Positions 52,719 to 60,448 of a DNA stretch of 64,000 nucleotides are shown one piece after another (positions within the stretch are counted from its first letter, which is position 1; every line of letters starts with the position of its first letter). Where the stretch lies: contig JAFSYI010000084.1 in assembly GCA_017450065.1 (NCBI GenBank), positions 16,395-80,394 on the forward strand. The letters run 5' to 3'. The notes beneath the pieces were generated by a model. That model was not told where the DNA came from. It saw only the letters and a program-made list of their open reading frames with translations, and made no database searches. The translations under genes were made by a program, and so were the position numbers. The DNA is from Lachnospiraceae bacterium (GTDB lineage Bacteria; Bacillota; Clostridia; Lachnospirales; Lachnospiraceae).

Positions 52719-53540
52719 TCAGGTTCTGTTTTTACTGTCTGATACATACCTCTCGTAAAGATCGGGTCTTCTTTCCCTGGTCCTTTGTACCGCCTGCTCA
52801 TGCCTCCATTTGTCAACATTGGCATGATGGCCCGACAGCAGTACTTCGGGCACTTTCTTATCATGCCATATTTCGGGACGTGAATACTGGGGATATTCCA
52901 GCAGTCCGTCCTGGAAGGATTCAAATTCCGCAGAAACATCATTATTCAGCACTCCCGGTATCAGCCGTGATACAGAATCCACTACTATCATGGCCGGAAG
53001 CTCGCCTCCCGTAAGTACATAATCCCCTATCGAGATATTGTCGGTTACTATTTCTTCAAGCACACGCTCATCTATTCCTTCATAATGTCCGCAAAGTAAT
53101 ATAATATCCTCTTCCTTTGCGAGCTCCTCAGCTTTTTTCTGCGTAAACACCTCGCCCTGGGGTGTCAGATAGACAACTCTGAGTCTGTCCTTACATTTAT
53201 GTTCCGTTCCTGCACTGTCTCTGTTATCTGTACTATCCTCACTCTTCTTTTCATCTGTTGCACAGTCACCGGATACATCAGCGGACTTATCTCCTTTTGC
53301 ATATGCGATTTTTTCCTTAATGGCTTCGTAGCATAAATATACAGGTTCGGCCTGCATAAGCATGCCTGCCCCACCGCCGTATATATAATCATCAACCTTA
53401 TTATGCTTATTGTACGCATAATCCCTTATATTTACGGCTTCTATGTTAATAAGTCCCTTTTCCATCGCCCGTCCGATGATACTGGTATTCAGCCCCTGTA
53501 ATACCATTTCGGGAAACAGCGTCATTATATGAAAGTTCAT
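52719..53540 (-). CDS. trmD: tRNA (guanine37-N1)-methyltransferase TrmD with acidic insertion
   Basis: Methylates G37 of tRNAs using SAM through a trefoil-knot fold. Motifs: [20 protein letters not shown] at the start, [42 protein letters not shown], and [19 protein letters not shown]. 273 residues compared with about 240 usually; the extra part is a low-complexity Asp/Ser/Lys-rich insertion at residues about 82-118, just before the conserved RVVYLTPQG. The usual neighbours (rpsP, rimM, rplS) are not present. Confidence 0.95.
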   Translation of the reverse strand: MNFHIMTLFPEMVLQGLNTSIIGRAMEKGLINIEAVNIRDYAYNKHNKVDDYIYGGGAGMLMQAEPVYLCYEAIKEKIAYAKGDKSADVSGDCATDEKKSEDSTDNRDSAGTEHKCKDRLRVVYLTPQGEVFTQKKAEELAKEEDIILLCGHYEGIDERVLEEIVTDNISIGDYVLTGGELPAMIVVDSVSRLIPGVLNNDVSAEFESFQDGLLEYPQYSRPEIWHDKKVPEVLLSGHHANVDKWRHEQAVQRTRERRPDLYERYVSDSKNRT

Positions 53541-53596
53541 TCCAATAGGTTCCTTATGTCGGTTTTCGTGGATTTATTCCGGTCAGATACATATAT

Positions 53597-53911
53597 TTAT
53601 AAAATATTCTCTATACTGACCCTTAGTGCGGTCATCGCTTTTTCCAGCTTTTCGCGGTTAATATCTACCGCTTTTCCTTTGGAAATATCCTTATTTATAT
53701 CAATTATGAGCTTCTTGACAAGCTTGGTGGTATCGCTTATCTGAACCTTCTCAACTATCGTCATCGGAGACCGCTCGCTCTTTACACCCTCCTGCGCCCG
53801 CTTTACCAGGGCATCTGCTTCAATTATAAGGCTTTTCAGTTCATCATCGGCCGTACTGCAGGCCTTTTCGCCTTTGCTTGCCTCCTCATACTGCTTTTTA
53901 AATATGATCAT
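53597..53911 (-). CDS. Small coiled-coil protein of unknown function
   Basis: 104 residues, charged and probably all helical (SLIIEADALVKRAQEGVKSE, DTTKLVKKLIIDINKDISKG). No signal or membrane helix. It lies between trmD and the PfkB kinase in the same direction, with a gap of about 55 bases before trmD. Family not recognised. Its clean start (ATG at 53911, AGGATGTT upstream) and even composition suggest a real gene. Confidence 0.55.
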   Translation of the reverse strand: MIIFKKQYEEASKGEKACSTADDELKSLIIEADALVKRAQEGVKSERSPMTIVEKVQISDTTKLVKKLIIDINKDISKGKAVDINREKLEKAMTALRVSIENIL

Positions 53912-54033
53912 TTCAGATTAACATCCTCTCTGCATTTGTCATAAGGCTACGGTGTGCATTCGTTATCACGAATGTCATAAGGGTCTCTTCAGCTTTGTAT
54001 CCGCTCCTTTAATATCCCTGTTCATACTGCCTG

Positions 54034-55152
54034 TTAATTCTTCTGCCAGCCCGCTTCTATCTTCTTATCCAGCTCCTCAAAGCTCTTAAGACCTCCAAGT
54101 GCATCGTAAGCCTCCACGCAGCAGGCTCCCGTGGCCGTTGCATACTTAACGCACTCTTCCGGCTTATGACCGTTTAGTATGGATGTCAGAAAGGCTGCCA
54201 CACTGGTATCGCCGGCTCCGGTACCGGACAGGATCTTATCAGGCCGGTAGCTTCTTTCATAGCCCCTTCTGTCTGCCCAGGCCTCAGTATCAAGCGATAA
54301 TCTCCTGCTTATCTTTTCAATCTCTTCCGCTCCCTGTGTACAGTAATACATCCCCGGCGCTCCGCATTTTATCAGCACTATCCTCGCTCCCATATCAAGA
54401 CACAGCTGTCCGAGAGGTTCAATATCCTTCTTAATATCCAGTATTTCCGTAAGGTCGCGGCCCGGATTCTCATTTCTCAGTCTGTCATATTTCTTCCTGT
54501 CAAGCATAAAGATCAGTTCTTCTATGCTCGGTACGAAAATATCCACATACGGCAGAGCCCTTTTTAATATCCCTGTCCAGTCCGCCCTTCCTGCTTCGGT
54601 ATCCGGATCCATCGCCGCAAGGTCCAGACTCGTGGCTGCTCCCGCCTCTCTTACTTTGCGCATTATGTCAACCAATTGTTTTCCGTCATTTTCATATATA
54701 CTCTTCATAATCGGCGGATACCCGAAATGAAACAGGGCAGCCTCTTTTATTGCTTCCATCGGGAGATCATCGATGCAGAAGGTATCATTGGCTCCGGGAT
54801 TGTGCAGGAATATCCTGTCTACACCGGGGATCGCAAGAACTACCGAATATGAGGTAGAGTCACCGCTGCTACGTATAAGACCATCGGCCGCATCATACTT
54901 ATCGATTATGGAGAACACGATATCTCCGAATGCGTCATTACCTATCTTGCCCGCCAGTGTTACATCTGCTCCAAGAAGCTTCATGGCAAGGCCTGTGTTT
55001 GCCACCGCCCCTCCTGTATGCACATCGGCATCTCCGACATTTATAAGGCACCCGGGAGCAAGTATATCCTGTATGCTTTTTTTAGTCTGTTCCGGTATGC
55101 CGGGTGTTATGTCTATACATATATGTCCGGCCACTACAGCCTTTTTGCTCAT
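54034..55152 (-). CDS. PfkB family carbohydrate kinase
   Basis: 372 residues, sugar or nucleoside kinase. N-terminal signature VHTGGAVANTGLAMKLLGAD; ATP/catalytic signature ILSGTGAGDTSVAAFLTSIL with catalytic Asp. An insert near residues 220-245 (RKKYDRLRNENPGRDLTEIL) is longer than in typical family members. Substrate unknown: fructose-, adenosine- or sugar-acid-like are all possible. The gene has a striking 15-bp inverted repeat 55 bases upstream, so it is probably regulated by its own sugar-responsive repressor, not found in the window. Confidence 0.85.
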   Translation of the reverse strand: MSKKAVVAGHICIDITPGIPEQTKKSIQDILAPGCLINVGDADVHTGGAVANTGLAMKLLGADVTLAGKIGNDAFGDIVFSIIDKYDAADGLIRSSGDSTSYSVVLAIPGVDRIFLHNPGANDTFCIDDLPMEAIKEAALFHFGYPPIMKSIYENDGKQLVDIMRKVREAGAATSLDLAAMDPDTEAGRADWTGILKRALPYVDIFVPSIEELIFMLDRKKYDRLRNENPGRDLTEILDIKKDIEPLGQLCLDMGARIVLIKCGAPGMYYCTQGAEEIEKISRRLSLDTEAWADRRGYERSYRPDKILSGTGAGDTSVAAFLTSILNGHKPEECVKYATATGACCVEAYDALGGLKSFEELDKKIEAGWQKN

Positions 55153-55206
55153 AAAGTTCCTCCCGAATCTTATCTGTTCTTCAATAATTCACGGTTATAA
55201 ACATAC

Positions 55207-55241
55207 TATAGTAAACGAAATAAATAATTTCGTTTACTATA
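55207..55241. promoter_or_regulatory. 15-bp perfect inverted repeat upstream of the PfkB kinase
   Basis: TATAGTAAACGAAAT (55207-55221) and ATTTCGTTTACTATA (55227-55241) with a 5-base centre. The half-sites hold GTAAACG/CGTTTAC, which recalls LacI-family operators. AT-rich stem without a T-run, so an operator is more likely than a terminator. It ends 55 bases upstream of the kinase start. Confidence 0.65.
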
Positions 55242-55333
55242 CCAAATTGATGCAACTATTTATATAGTACCACAAATCCGACTGTTCTTCTACTGCGGCA
55301 TTTACCGTGTTGTATAAAAGTCTCATAAATTAC

Positions 55334-55366
55334 ATAAGCTGCAAACCCTGAAGGTCTGCAGCTTAT
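55334..55366 (-). terminator. Stem-loop downstream of the tRNA-Leu repeat region
   Basis: ATAAGCTGCA (55334-55343) and TGCAGCTTAT (55357-55366) form a 10-bp stem that can extend inward by three more pairs after one mismatch. Only a weak T-rich stretch follows on the minus strand. It may end the tRNA/repeat transcript. Confidence 0.45.
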
Positions 55367-55385
55367 ATAATTGGCTTTAATTTGC

Positions 55386-55554
55386 CTGTGCCGTCATAAG
55401 GAATCCACCGCTTCGCTACGCTCGATTCCAACTGTACTCGTTCTCTTTCCATCCTAAGGAATCCTCCCATCATGCGATGGAATGCATCTTTCCATCCTAA
55501 GGAATCCTCCCTAGGTAGACGATACTATGCGTCTTGCCGTCACAAGGAATCCAC
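55386..55554 (-). repeat. Four-copy intergenic repeat array with palindromic spacers
   Basis: On the minus strand a 23-base unit resembling GAGGATTCCTTAGGATGGAAAGA occurs at 55532-55554, 55487-55509, 55444-55466 and 55386-55408; the middle two are identical and the outer two share GTGGATTCCTT and differ at a few positions. Start-to-start distances are 45, 43 and 58 bases. The spacers carry small palindromes (for example CCATCATGCGATGG). Too short and irregular for CRISPR. It lies directly downstream of tRNA-Leu. Function unknown; perhaps a decayed repeat element or RNA structures. Confidence 0.75.
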
Positions 55555-55586
55555 CACATGCTTCGCATGTGATACCCCCTTGTGAC
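55539..55586. repeat. Nested hairpin immediately downstream of tRNA-Leu
   Basis: Outer arms GTCACAAGG (55539-55547) and CCTTGTGAC (55578-55586); inner arms CACATGC (55555-55561) and GCATGTG (55565-55571) with loop TTC. It begins 3 bases after the tRNA 3' end on the minus strand and includes most of the first repeat unit. It could serve tRNA 3' processing or termination. Confidence 0.6.
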
Positions 55587-55589
55587 AAG

Positions 55590-55672
55590 TGCCGGCAGCG
55601 GGACTTGAACCCGCACGTGGTTGCCCACAACAGATTTTGAGTCTGCCTCGTCTGCCATTCCGACACGCCGGC
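55590..55672 (-). tRNA. tRNA-Leu (anticodon CAA)
   Basis: An 83-base class II tRNA. Acceptor arm GCCGGCG pairs with TGCCGGC, discriminator A, 7-base anticodon loop CTCAAAA reading CAA (codon UUG), long variable arm, T arm CGGGTTCAAGTCCCG. The 3' CCA is not encoded. A promoter lies just upstream. Confidence 0.95.
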
Positions 55673-55704
55673 CTGCCGGGATCACCCGGACAAATAACTA
55701 TTTG

Positions 55705-55733
55705 ATAATACCATATCACAGGGATATAATCAA
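55705..55733 (-). promoter_or_regulatory. tRNA-Leu promoter
   Basis: Minus-strand TTGATT (plus 55728-55733), 17-base spacer, TATTAT (55705-55710), ending 32 bases before the mature tRNA 5' end. Confidence 0.7.
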
Positions 55734-55768
55734 GCATTTTCAGCCTTCCGTAATACCTGCCTGCAACA

Positions 55769-57016
55769 TCAGTAAAACGCAAACATATCCTCAAAGGTCT
55801 CGCGGCGTCTTATCAGCTTAACGCTTCCGTCCGAGCAGATCATCACCTCTGCCGGGCGAAGCCTGGTATTATAGGATGAGCACATTGAATATCCGTAAGC
55901 ACCGGCATCCAGCACACATACAAGATCGTTATCCCTAACCTCCGGAAGTGGTCTGTCCTTGCACAGTACATCTCCCGATTCGCAGATATTGCCGCATACC
56001 GTGGCTTTCTCCATCTTTTTCTTATCCCTGTCAACCACCTTACCATCAGAGATTATTTCTATATCATGCCATGAATCATACATGGAAGGACGAACCAGTA
56101 CATTCATTCCGATGTCCGTTCCAATGTACTTAACTCCGTAATTGTCCTTGATGGAATGCACCCTTCCAAGTATTACGCCGCCCTCTGCCACACAGTATCT
56201 TCCGGGCTCGCTCTTAAACATCGGAGCGCTTCCGTATTCCCTGACGAACTTGTCAAGCTTTGCGGTGAATTCCCCGGAGAAGCTCTTCATGTCGAATTCC
56301 TTCTCATCATCAAGCTTATGATAAGGGATACCGTAACCACCACCGAAATCTATGAATTCAAGCTTTTCAAACCTCATAGCTATCCTGAGCAGATTGTCTA
56401 CAGCCTCCAGAAAAGGCGTCGGATCCATATACTGTGAACCAACATGCTGATTTAGACCTATGATCTTAAGACCATATTTGTCCGCTATCTCAAACACCTT
56501 GTCAATATCTCCTTCGGGAATGGCGAATTTGGTCTTCTTTCCGGCTGTTACAACCTTCTCATGAACGCCTGCACCGACGCCGGGATTGATCCTGACCGCA
56601 CATTTTCCGCCCGGATTTATCTCTCCGAAAAGCCTGAGCTGGTCAAGGCTGTCGAGACTCACCGTAATACCGTTGTCTATTGCAAATCTCATTTCGTCGG
56701 CAGATACATTATTGCAGACATAGAATATCTTTTCAGCCGGGAATCCGGCGTGAAGCAGCATCCTCATCTCCCCCTCACTCATCGCATCTGCATTCACTCC
56801 GACCGACAGGGCAATCTTAAGTATCTCCAGATTGGTATTCGTTTTACAGGAATAATTGGCTCTGTAAGGATATCTGGTGATAACCCCGGCCACCTTCATC
56901 ATTCTGTCCCTGATGATATCCTCATTGTAAACATAGAGCGGCGTACCGTACTCCCTTGCAATATCCTCAGGATTATTTCCCTTGAAAAAATCGACCTCGT
57001 TAATAAATGAATTCAT
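55769..57016 (-). CDS. lysA: Diaminopimelate decarboxylase
   Basis: Last step of lysine synthesis: decarboxylates meso-diaminopimelate with pyridoxal phosphate. 415 residues, usual length. Fold III PLP motifs: RANYSCKTNTNLEILK (PLP Lys, with Cys-Lys in place of the common Ala-Lys), NQHVGSQYMDPTPF, FIDFGGGYGIPYHK (phosphate loop), MFKSEPGRYCVAEGG, and GNICESGDVLCKDR with the catalytic Cys-Glu-Ser from the partner subunit. Single gene by spacing; neighbours are unrelated. Confidence 0.95.
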   Translation of the reverse strand: MNSFINEVDFFKGNNPEDIAREYGTPLYVYNEDIIRDRMMKVAGVITRYPYRANYSCKTNTNLEILKIALSVGVNADAMSEGEMRMLLHAGFPAEKIFYVCNNVSADEMRFAIDNGITVSLDSLDQLRLFGEINPGGKCAVRINPGVGAGVHEKVVTAGKKTKFAIPEGDIDKVFEIADKYGLKIIGLNQHVGSQYMDPTPFLEAVDNLLRIAMRFEKLEFIDFGGGYGIPYHKLDDEKEFDMKSFSGEFTAKLDKFVREYGSAPMFKSEPGRYCVAEGGVILGRVHSIKDNYGVKYIGTDIGMNVLVRPSMYDSWHDIEIISDGKVVDRDKKKMEKATVCGNICESGDVLCKDRPLPEVRDNDLVCVLDAGAYGYSMCSSYNTRLRPAEVMICSDGSVKLIRRRETFEDMFAFY

Positions 57017-57064
57017 AATATTCTCTCCTTTGCCTGCTTATAAGCCAAAACCTTTATTTATCTG

Positions 57065-58231
57065 TTAATCGGTAAAACCCTCCACGCCTCTCTTTGAGCC
57101 GTCCGAGGTCAGATTACTCTTTCCGTCCTTGGATTTTGCTATTATATACTGCCCTTTTACTCCCGAATCTTCATCGCTGATCTTCTTTGCAATTCCATTT
57201 TCCGAAGTATATGTATAGCTCACGTTGCCGCTCCCCCTGGCTGTACCCTGAAGAGTCATCGACCCGTTTTCGAGGCCATCTGTATACGTACCTGTGATCA
57301 CCTGCTTTGTAAGGCCTGAAGCCCCTACCTTGTCGGCATAATAATTGGATGTGCATGTACCGGTTCCGTTAGGCTTGTCATTACTCCATTCACCCTTGTA
57401 AATGAAGGAACCGATCGCTGAAGAATCAGCATATACGGCTCTCATCAAAATACCGGTTCCGCTTCTTTGATCTCCGGAAAAATCACCGTAATAGAAGTAC
57501 CCGTCCCTGTAAACCGCGATCCCTTTGCCTTCTTTGAGTCCCGCATCGGTTCTTGTGCCATAATAGAAGGTATTATCACCGACAACCTCATCTGCCAGAT
57601 CCATATATTCTTCGGTTCTGAGCATATCCTTGACGGCATCCATATCCTCACTTGCAAAGCAGTCATACAGGGCCTTGAGCGCTTCCGAATGTGCTTCCTC
57701 AATAGCAGCCCTTTCAGCTTCTTCTGCAGCCGCAGCCTCTTCTTCGGCCTGAATCCTTGCTCTCTCAGCCTGCACGGCTTCAATCTTCTGCATCATCGCT
57801 TCGTCACCCGTATTATCGTAACCGGTCTGAAGAGAGATCATCATATTGTCTTCATCGCCCAGACTCTCATATATATTGGCCACACCCCAGTATGGAGTTT
57901 TATTGGTCTTATTGTAAAGCAGTGATTTCTGGTACTGTTCTACCGCTTCTGCATTATTTGTGTTATTTTCAGCAAGCTTTATATAAGCATAGGATATTGC
58001 ATTCCTTATTTCCTGGCTTTCCGGCTCATAATTAAGCGCGTCGTCATAATATTTGATCGCGGTCTCATACTCACCGGCATCCATATAGGAACTGCCCGTC
58101 TTAAGTATATCGGCCAGTTTATTGGCTTCGGAGAAATAACTCACTCCGTAGTATACTCCCAACAATATCGCCGCTACTATAACAATGGCAGTGGCCACTG
58201 CCATAGCTATCTTTGCCTTCCGTACATTCAT
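57065..58231 (-). CDS. Membrane-anchored TPR and MORN repeat protein
   Basis: 388 residues. One membrane helix at about 9-30 (AMAVATAIVIVAAILLGVYY), TPR repeats at about 38-150 (SSYMDAGEYETAIKYYDDAL), an Ala/Glu coiled segment (about 155-190), then MORN-like repeats from about 225 (LKEGKGIAVYRDGYFYYGDF, YKGEWSNDKPNGTGTCTSNY, GTYTDGLENGSMTLQGTARG). MORN repeats usually bind lipids, partner proteins or act as scaffolds. Probably an extracellular or membrane-linked scaffold; no enzymatic motif. Confidence 0.85.
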   Translation of the reverse strand: MNVRKAKIAMAVATAIVIVAAILLGVYYGVSYFSEANKLADILKTGSSYMDAGEYETAIKYYDDALNYEPESQEIRNAISYAYIKLAENNTNNAEAVEQYQKSLLYNKTNKTPYWGVANIYESLGDEDNMMISLQTGYDNTGDEAMMQKIEAVQAERARIQAEEEAAAAEEAERAAIEEAHSEALKALYDCFASEDMDAVKDMLRTEEYMDLADEVVGDNTFYYGTRTDAGLKEGKGIAVYRDGYFYYGDFSGDQRSGTGILMRAVYADSSAIGSFIYKGEWSNDKPNGTGTCTSNYYADKVGASGLTKQVITGTYTDGLENGSMTLQGTARGSGNVSYTYTSENGIAKKISDEDSGVKGQYIIAKSKDGKSNLTSDGSKRGVEGFTD

Positions 58232-58313
58232 AATATTATGCTCCCCTTAAGTCATACGGCTGTTTTATCTTTATGACCGTTAATTGTTCCTTAAATAAAA
58301 TCTGAAGAGTTAC

Positions 58314-58988
58314 CTAAATATTCTCTATCTGCCAGTCTATCTGTGCAAGTCCGTTATTCTTCAGGTACTCATTCGCTTTACTGAAATGCCGGCAGCCGAA
58401 AAAACCTTTATACGCGGAAAGAGGACTGGGATGCGGCGCCGTAAGCACCAGCTGCTTCCTGTTGTCAAGCATATCCGTCTTAGTCTGCGCCGGTCTTCCC
58501 CACAGCATATACACTATTGGTCTGTCCTGGTTATTAAGCACTCTTATCGCAGCATCGGTGAATTCCTCCCATCCGATACCCTTATGGGAATTAGCCTGAT
58601 GATTTCTGACAGTAAGAACTGTGTTCAGAAGCATCACTCCCTGTCTTGCCCATTTTTCAAGAAAACCGTTATTGGGTATATAACACCCCAGGTCATCATG
58701 AAGTTCCTTGTAGATATTTACAAGCGATGGGGGAATCTCTATCCCCGGCTTTACCGAAAAGCTGAGTCCGTGAGCCTGACCCGGCTCATGATAGGGATCC
58801 TGGCCCAATATCAGCACCTTCACTTCGCTTAACGGTGTAAGTGCAAAAGCATTAAATATGTCCTGAGACGGTGGGAAAACCGTATGAGTAGTATATTCCT
58901 GCTTAACCGTCTCGTACAGCTTCCTGTAATAAGGTTTCTTAAATTCCTCACTAAGCGGCTTCTGCCAATCGTTACTTATTGCTGCCAT
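58314..58988 (-). CDS. ung: Uracil-DNA glycosylase
   Basis: Removes uracil from DNA in base-excision repair. 224 residues, normal length. Active-site motif LILGQDPYHEPGQAHGLSFS with the water-activating Asp, and TAPHPSPLSAYKGFFGCRHF with the catalytic His. Its ATG overlaps the hisF stop by one base, so it is translationally coupled to the histidine genes, an unrelated function. Confidence 0.97.
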   Translation of the reverse strand: MAAISNDWQKPLSEEFKKPYYRKLYETVKQEYTTHTVFPPSQDIFNAFALTPLSEVKVLILGQDPYHEPGQAHGLSFSVKPGIEIPPSLVNIYKELHDDLGCYIPNNGFLEKWARQGVMLLNTVLTVRNHQANSHKGIGWEEFTDAAIRVLNNQDRPIVYMLWGRPAQTKTDMLDNRKQLVLTAPHPSPLSAYKGFFGCRHFSKANEYLKNNGLAQIDWQIENI

Positions 58989-59749
58989 TACAGTCTGACC
59001 GATACTCCTCTTTCCCTTAAATATTTCTTTACATCAGATATTTCAAGCTCCTTGTAATGGAAAAGAGAAGCAGCCAGTGCCGCATCGGCCTTTCCTTCAG
59101 TAAGAGCTTCATAGAAATGTTCCAATGTCCCGGCTCCGCCTGAAGCTATTACCGGAACGCTGACATTCTCCGAAATTGTTCGTGTAAGCTCAATATCATA
59201 TCCCGCCTTGGTCCCGTCGCAGTCCATGCTTGTTACCAGAAGCTCGCCAGCTCCCAGTTCGCAGGCTTTTATCGCCCATTCAATGGCGTCAATACCCATA
59301 TCCACACGACCGCCGTTCTTGAATATACTGAAGCCTTTGCCGTCCTCACGTCTCTTGGCGTCAATAGCAACAACAACACACTGGCTTCCGAACTTATCTG
59401 CCGCCCTTGATATAAGCTCAGGCTCCATTATGGCTGCCGAATTAACCGCGACCTTATCTGCGCCCTCTCTTAAGATCATTCTGAAATCGTCCACCGAACG
59501 TATCCCTCCGCCTACTGTGAACGGGATAAATATGGTCTCGGCTATTCTTCTTACCAGCTCTGCCTTGATATTTCTGGCGTCCGACGAAGCTGTTATATCC
59601 AGAAAAACGAGTTCATCCGCTCCTGCTTTGTCATACAGCTTACTGACCTCTATCGGATCTCCGGCATCTCTTAAGTTAACAAAATTGGTTCCCTTAACCA
59701 CCCTTCCGTTATTAACATCGAGGCAGGGTATTATCCTTTTGGTATACAT
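58988..59749 (-). CDS. hisF: Imidazole glycerol phosphate synthase cyclase subunit
   Basis: 253 residues from the ATG at 59749 (AGGAGATTCAA upstream). Uses ammonia from HisH to turn PRFAR into imidazole glycerol phosphate and AICAR. Beta/alpha barrel with [14 protein letters not shown] (catalytic Asp11), [38 protein letters not shown] (second catalytic Asp) and [13 protein letters not shown]. HisH follows its usual partner order immediately upstream. Confidence 0.97.
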   Translation of the reverse strand: MYTKRIIPCLDVNNGRVVKGTNFVNLRDAGDPIEVSKLYDKAGADELVFLDITASSDARNIKAELVRRIAETIFIPFTVGGGIRSVDDFRMILREGADKVAVNSAAIMEPELISRAADKFGSQCVVVAIDAKRREDGKGFSIFKNGGRVDMGIDAIEWAIKACELGAGELLVTSMDCDGTKAGYDIELTRTISENVSVPVIASGGAGTLEHFYEALTEGKADAALAASLFHYKELEISDVKKYLRERGVSVRL

Positions 59750-59774
59750 TTGAATCTCCTGTTCTTTATAACCT

Positions 59775-60392
59775 TTATAAAGCCACAAAGTTCTCAAGGA
59801 TCTTTAAACCGACCGCTGAGCTCTTCTCGGGATGAAACTGGCATGCAAATACATTATCCTTTTCTACAGACGCATGTATGCATACATTATATTCCGTAGA
59901 AGCCTTAACAGACTCCTCATCGGCAGCTCTTAAGTAATATGAATGCACAAAATATACGTAAGCACCGTCGTCTATTCCTCTGAACAGCCTGCCGTCATTC
60001 GTAAGCTTAAGTGAATTCCAACCCATGTGCGGGATTTTTACATACTCTCCCTGCGGAATCTTTACTATATCACCCTTAAGCAGGGACAATCCTTTAACTC
60101 CGGGAGATTCCTCACTGCTTTCATACAGAAGCTGCAGACCCAGGCATATTCCAAGAAAAGGTGTGCCCTTGTCAACCACTTCATTTATTACTGTTTCAAG
60201 ATCATATCCTCTGAGTCTCTCCATTGCGTCACCGAAAGCTCCGACGCCCGGAAGAATGACTTTATCCGCATTAAGGATCACATCCCTCTCCCGCGTCAGG
60301 ACTGCATTCACGCCAAGGTGCTGCAAAGCCTTCTCCACGCTTTTTATGTTACCTGCATCATAATCTATGATAGCTACAGTTGATCCAGCCAC
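59775..60392 (-). CDS. hisH: Imidazole glycerol phosphate synthase glutaminase subunit
   Basis: 205 residues, class I glutamine amidotransferase that supplies ammonia to HisF. Catalytic triad: Cys in [13 protein letters not shown], His and Glu in [10 protein letters not shown]-terminal [18 protein letters not shown] is typical. It is 25 bases from hisF. Other his genes are not in the window. Confidence 0.97.
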   Translation of the reverse strand: MAGSTVAIIDYDAGNIKSVEKALQHLGVNAVLTRERDVILNADKVILPGVGAFGDAMERLRGYDLETVINEVVDKGTPFLGICLGLQLLYESSEESPGVKGLSLLKGDIVKIPQGEYVKIPHMGWNSLKLTNDGRLFRGIDDGAYVYFVHSYYLRAADEESVKASTEYNVCIHASVEKDNVFACQFHPEKSSAVGLKILENFVAL

Positions 60393-60448
60393 TGCTTTCC
60401 TCCCTTATCTGCCGTCCATGTAACACAGCGGCACCTTCACACATCCGT

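Noticed and set aside
55386-55590. CRISPR-like array beside tRNA-Leu
   Set aside because: Repeats are only about 23 bases and imperfect, spacers of 20-35 bases contain palindromes, and no cas gene is near.
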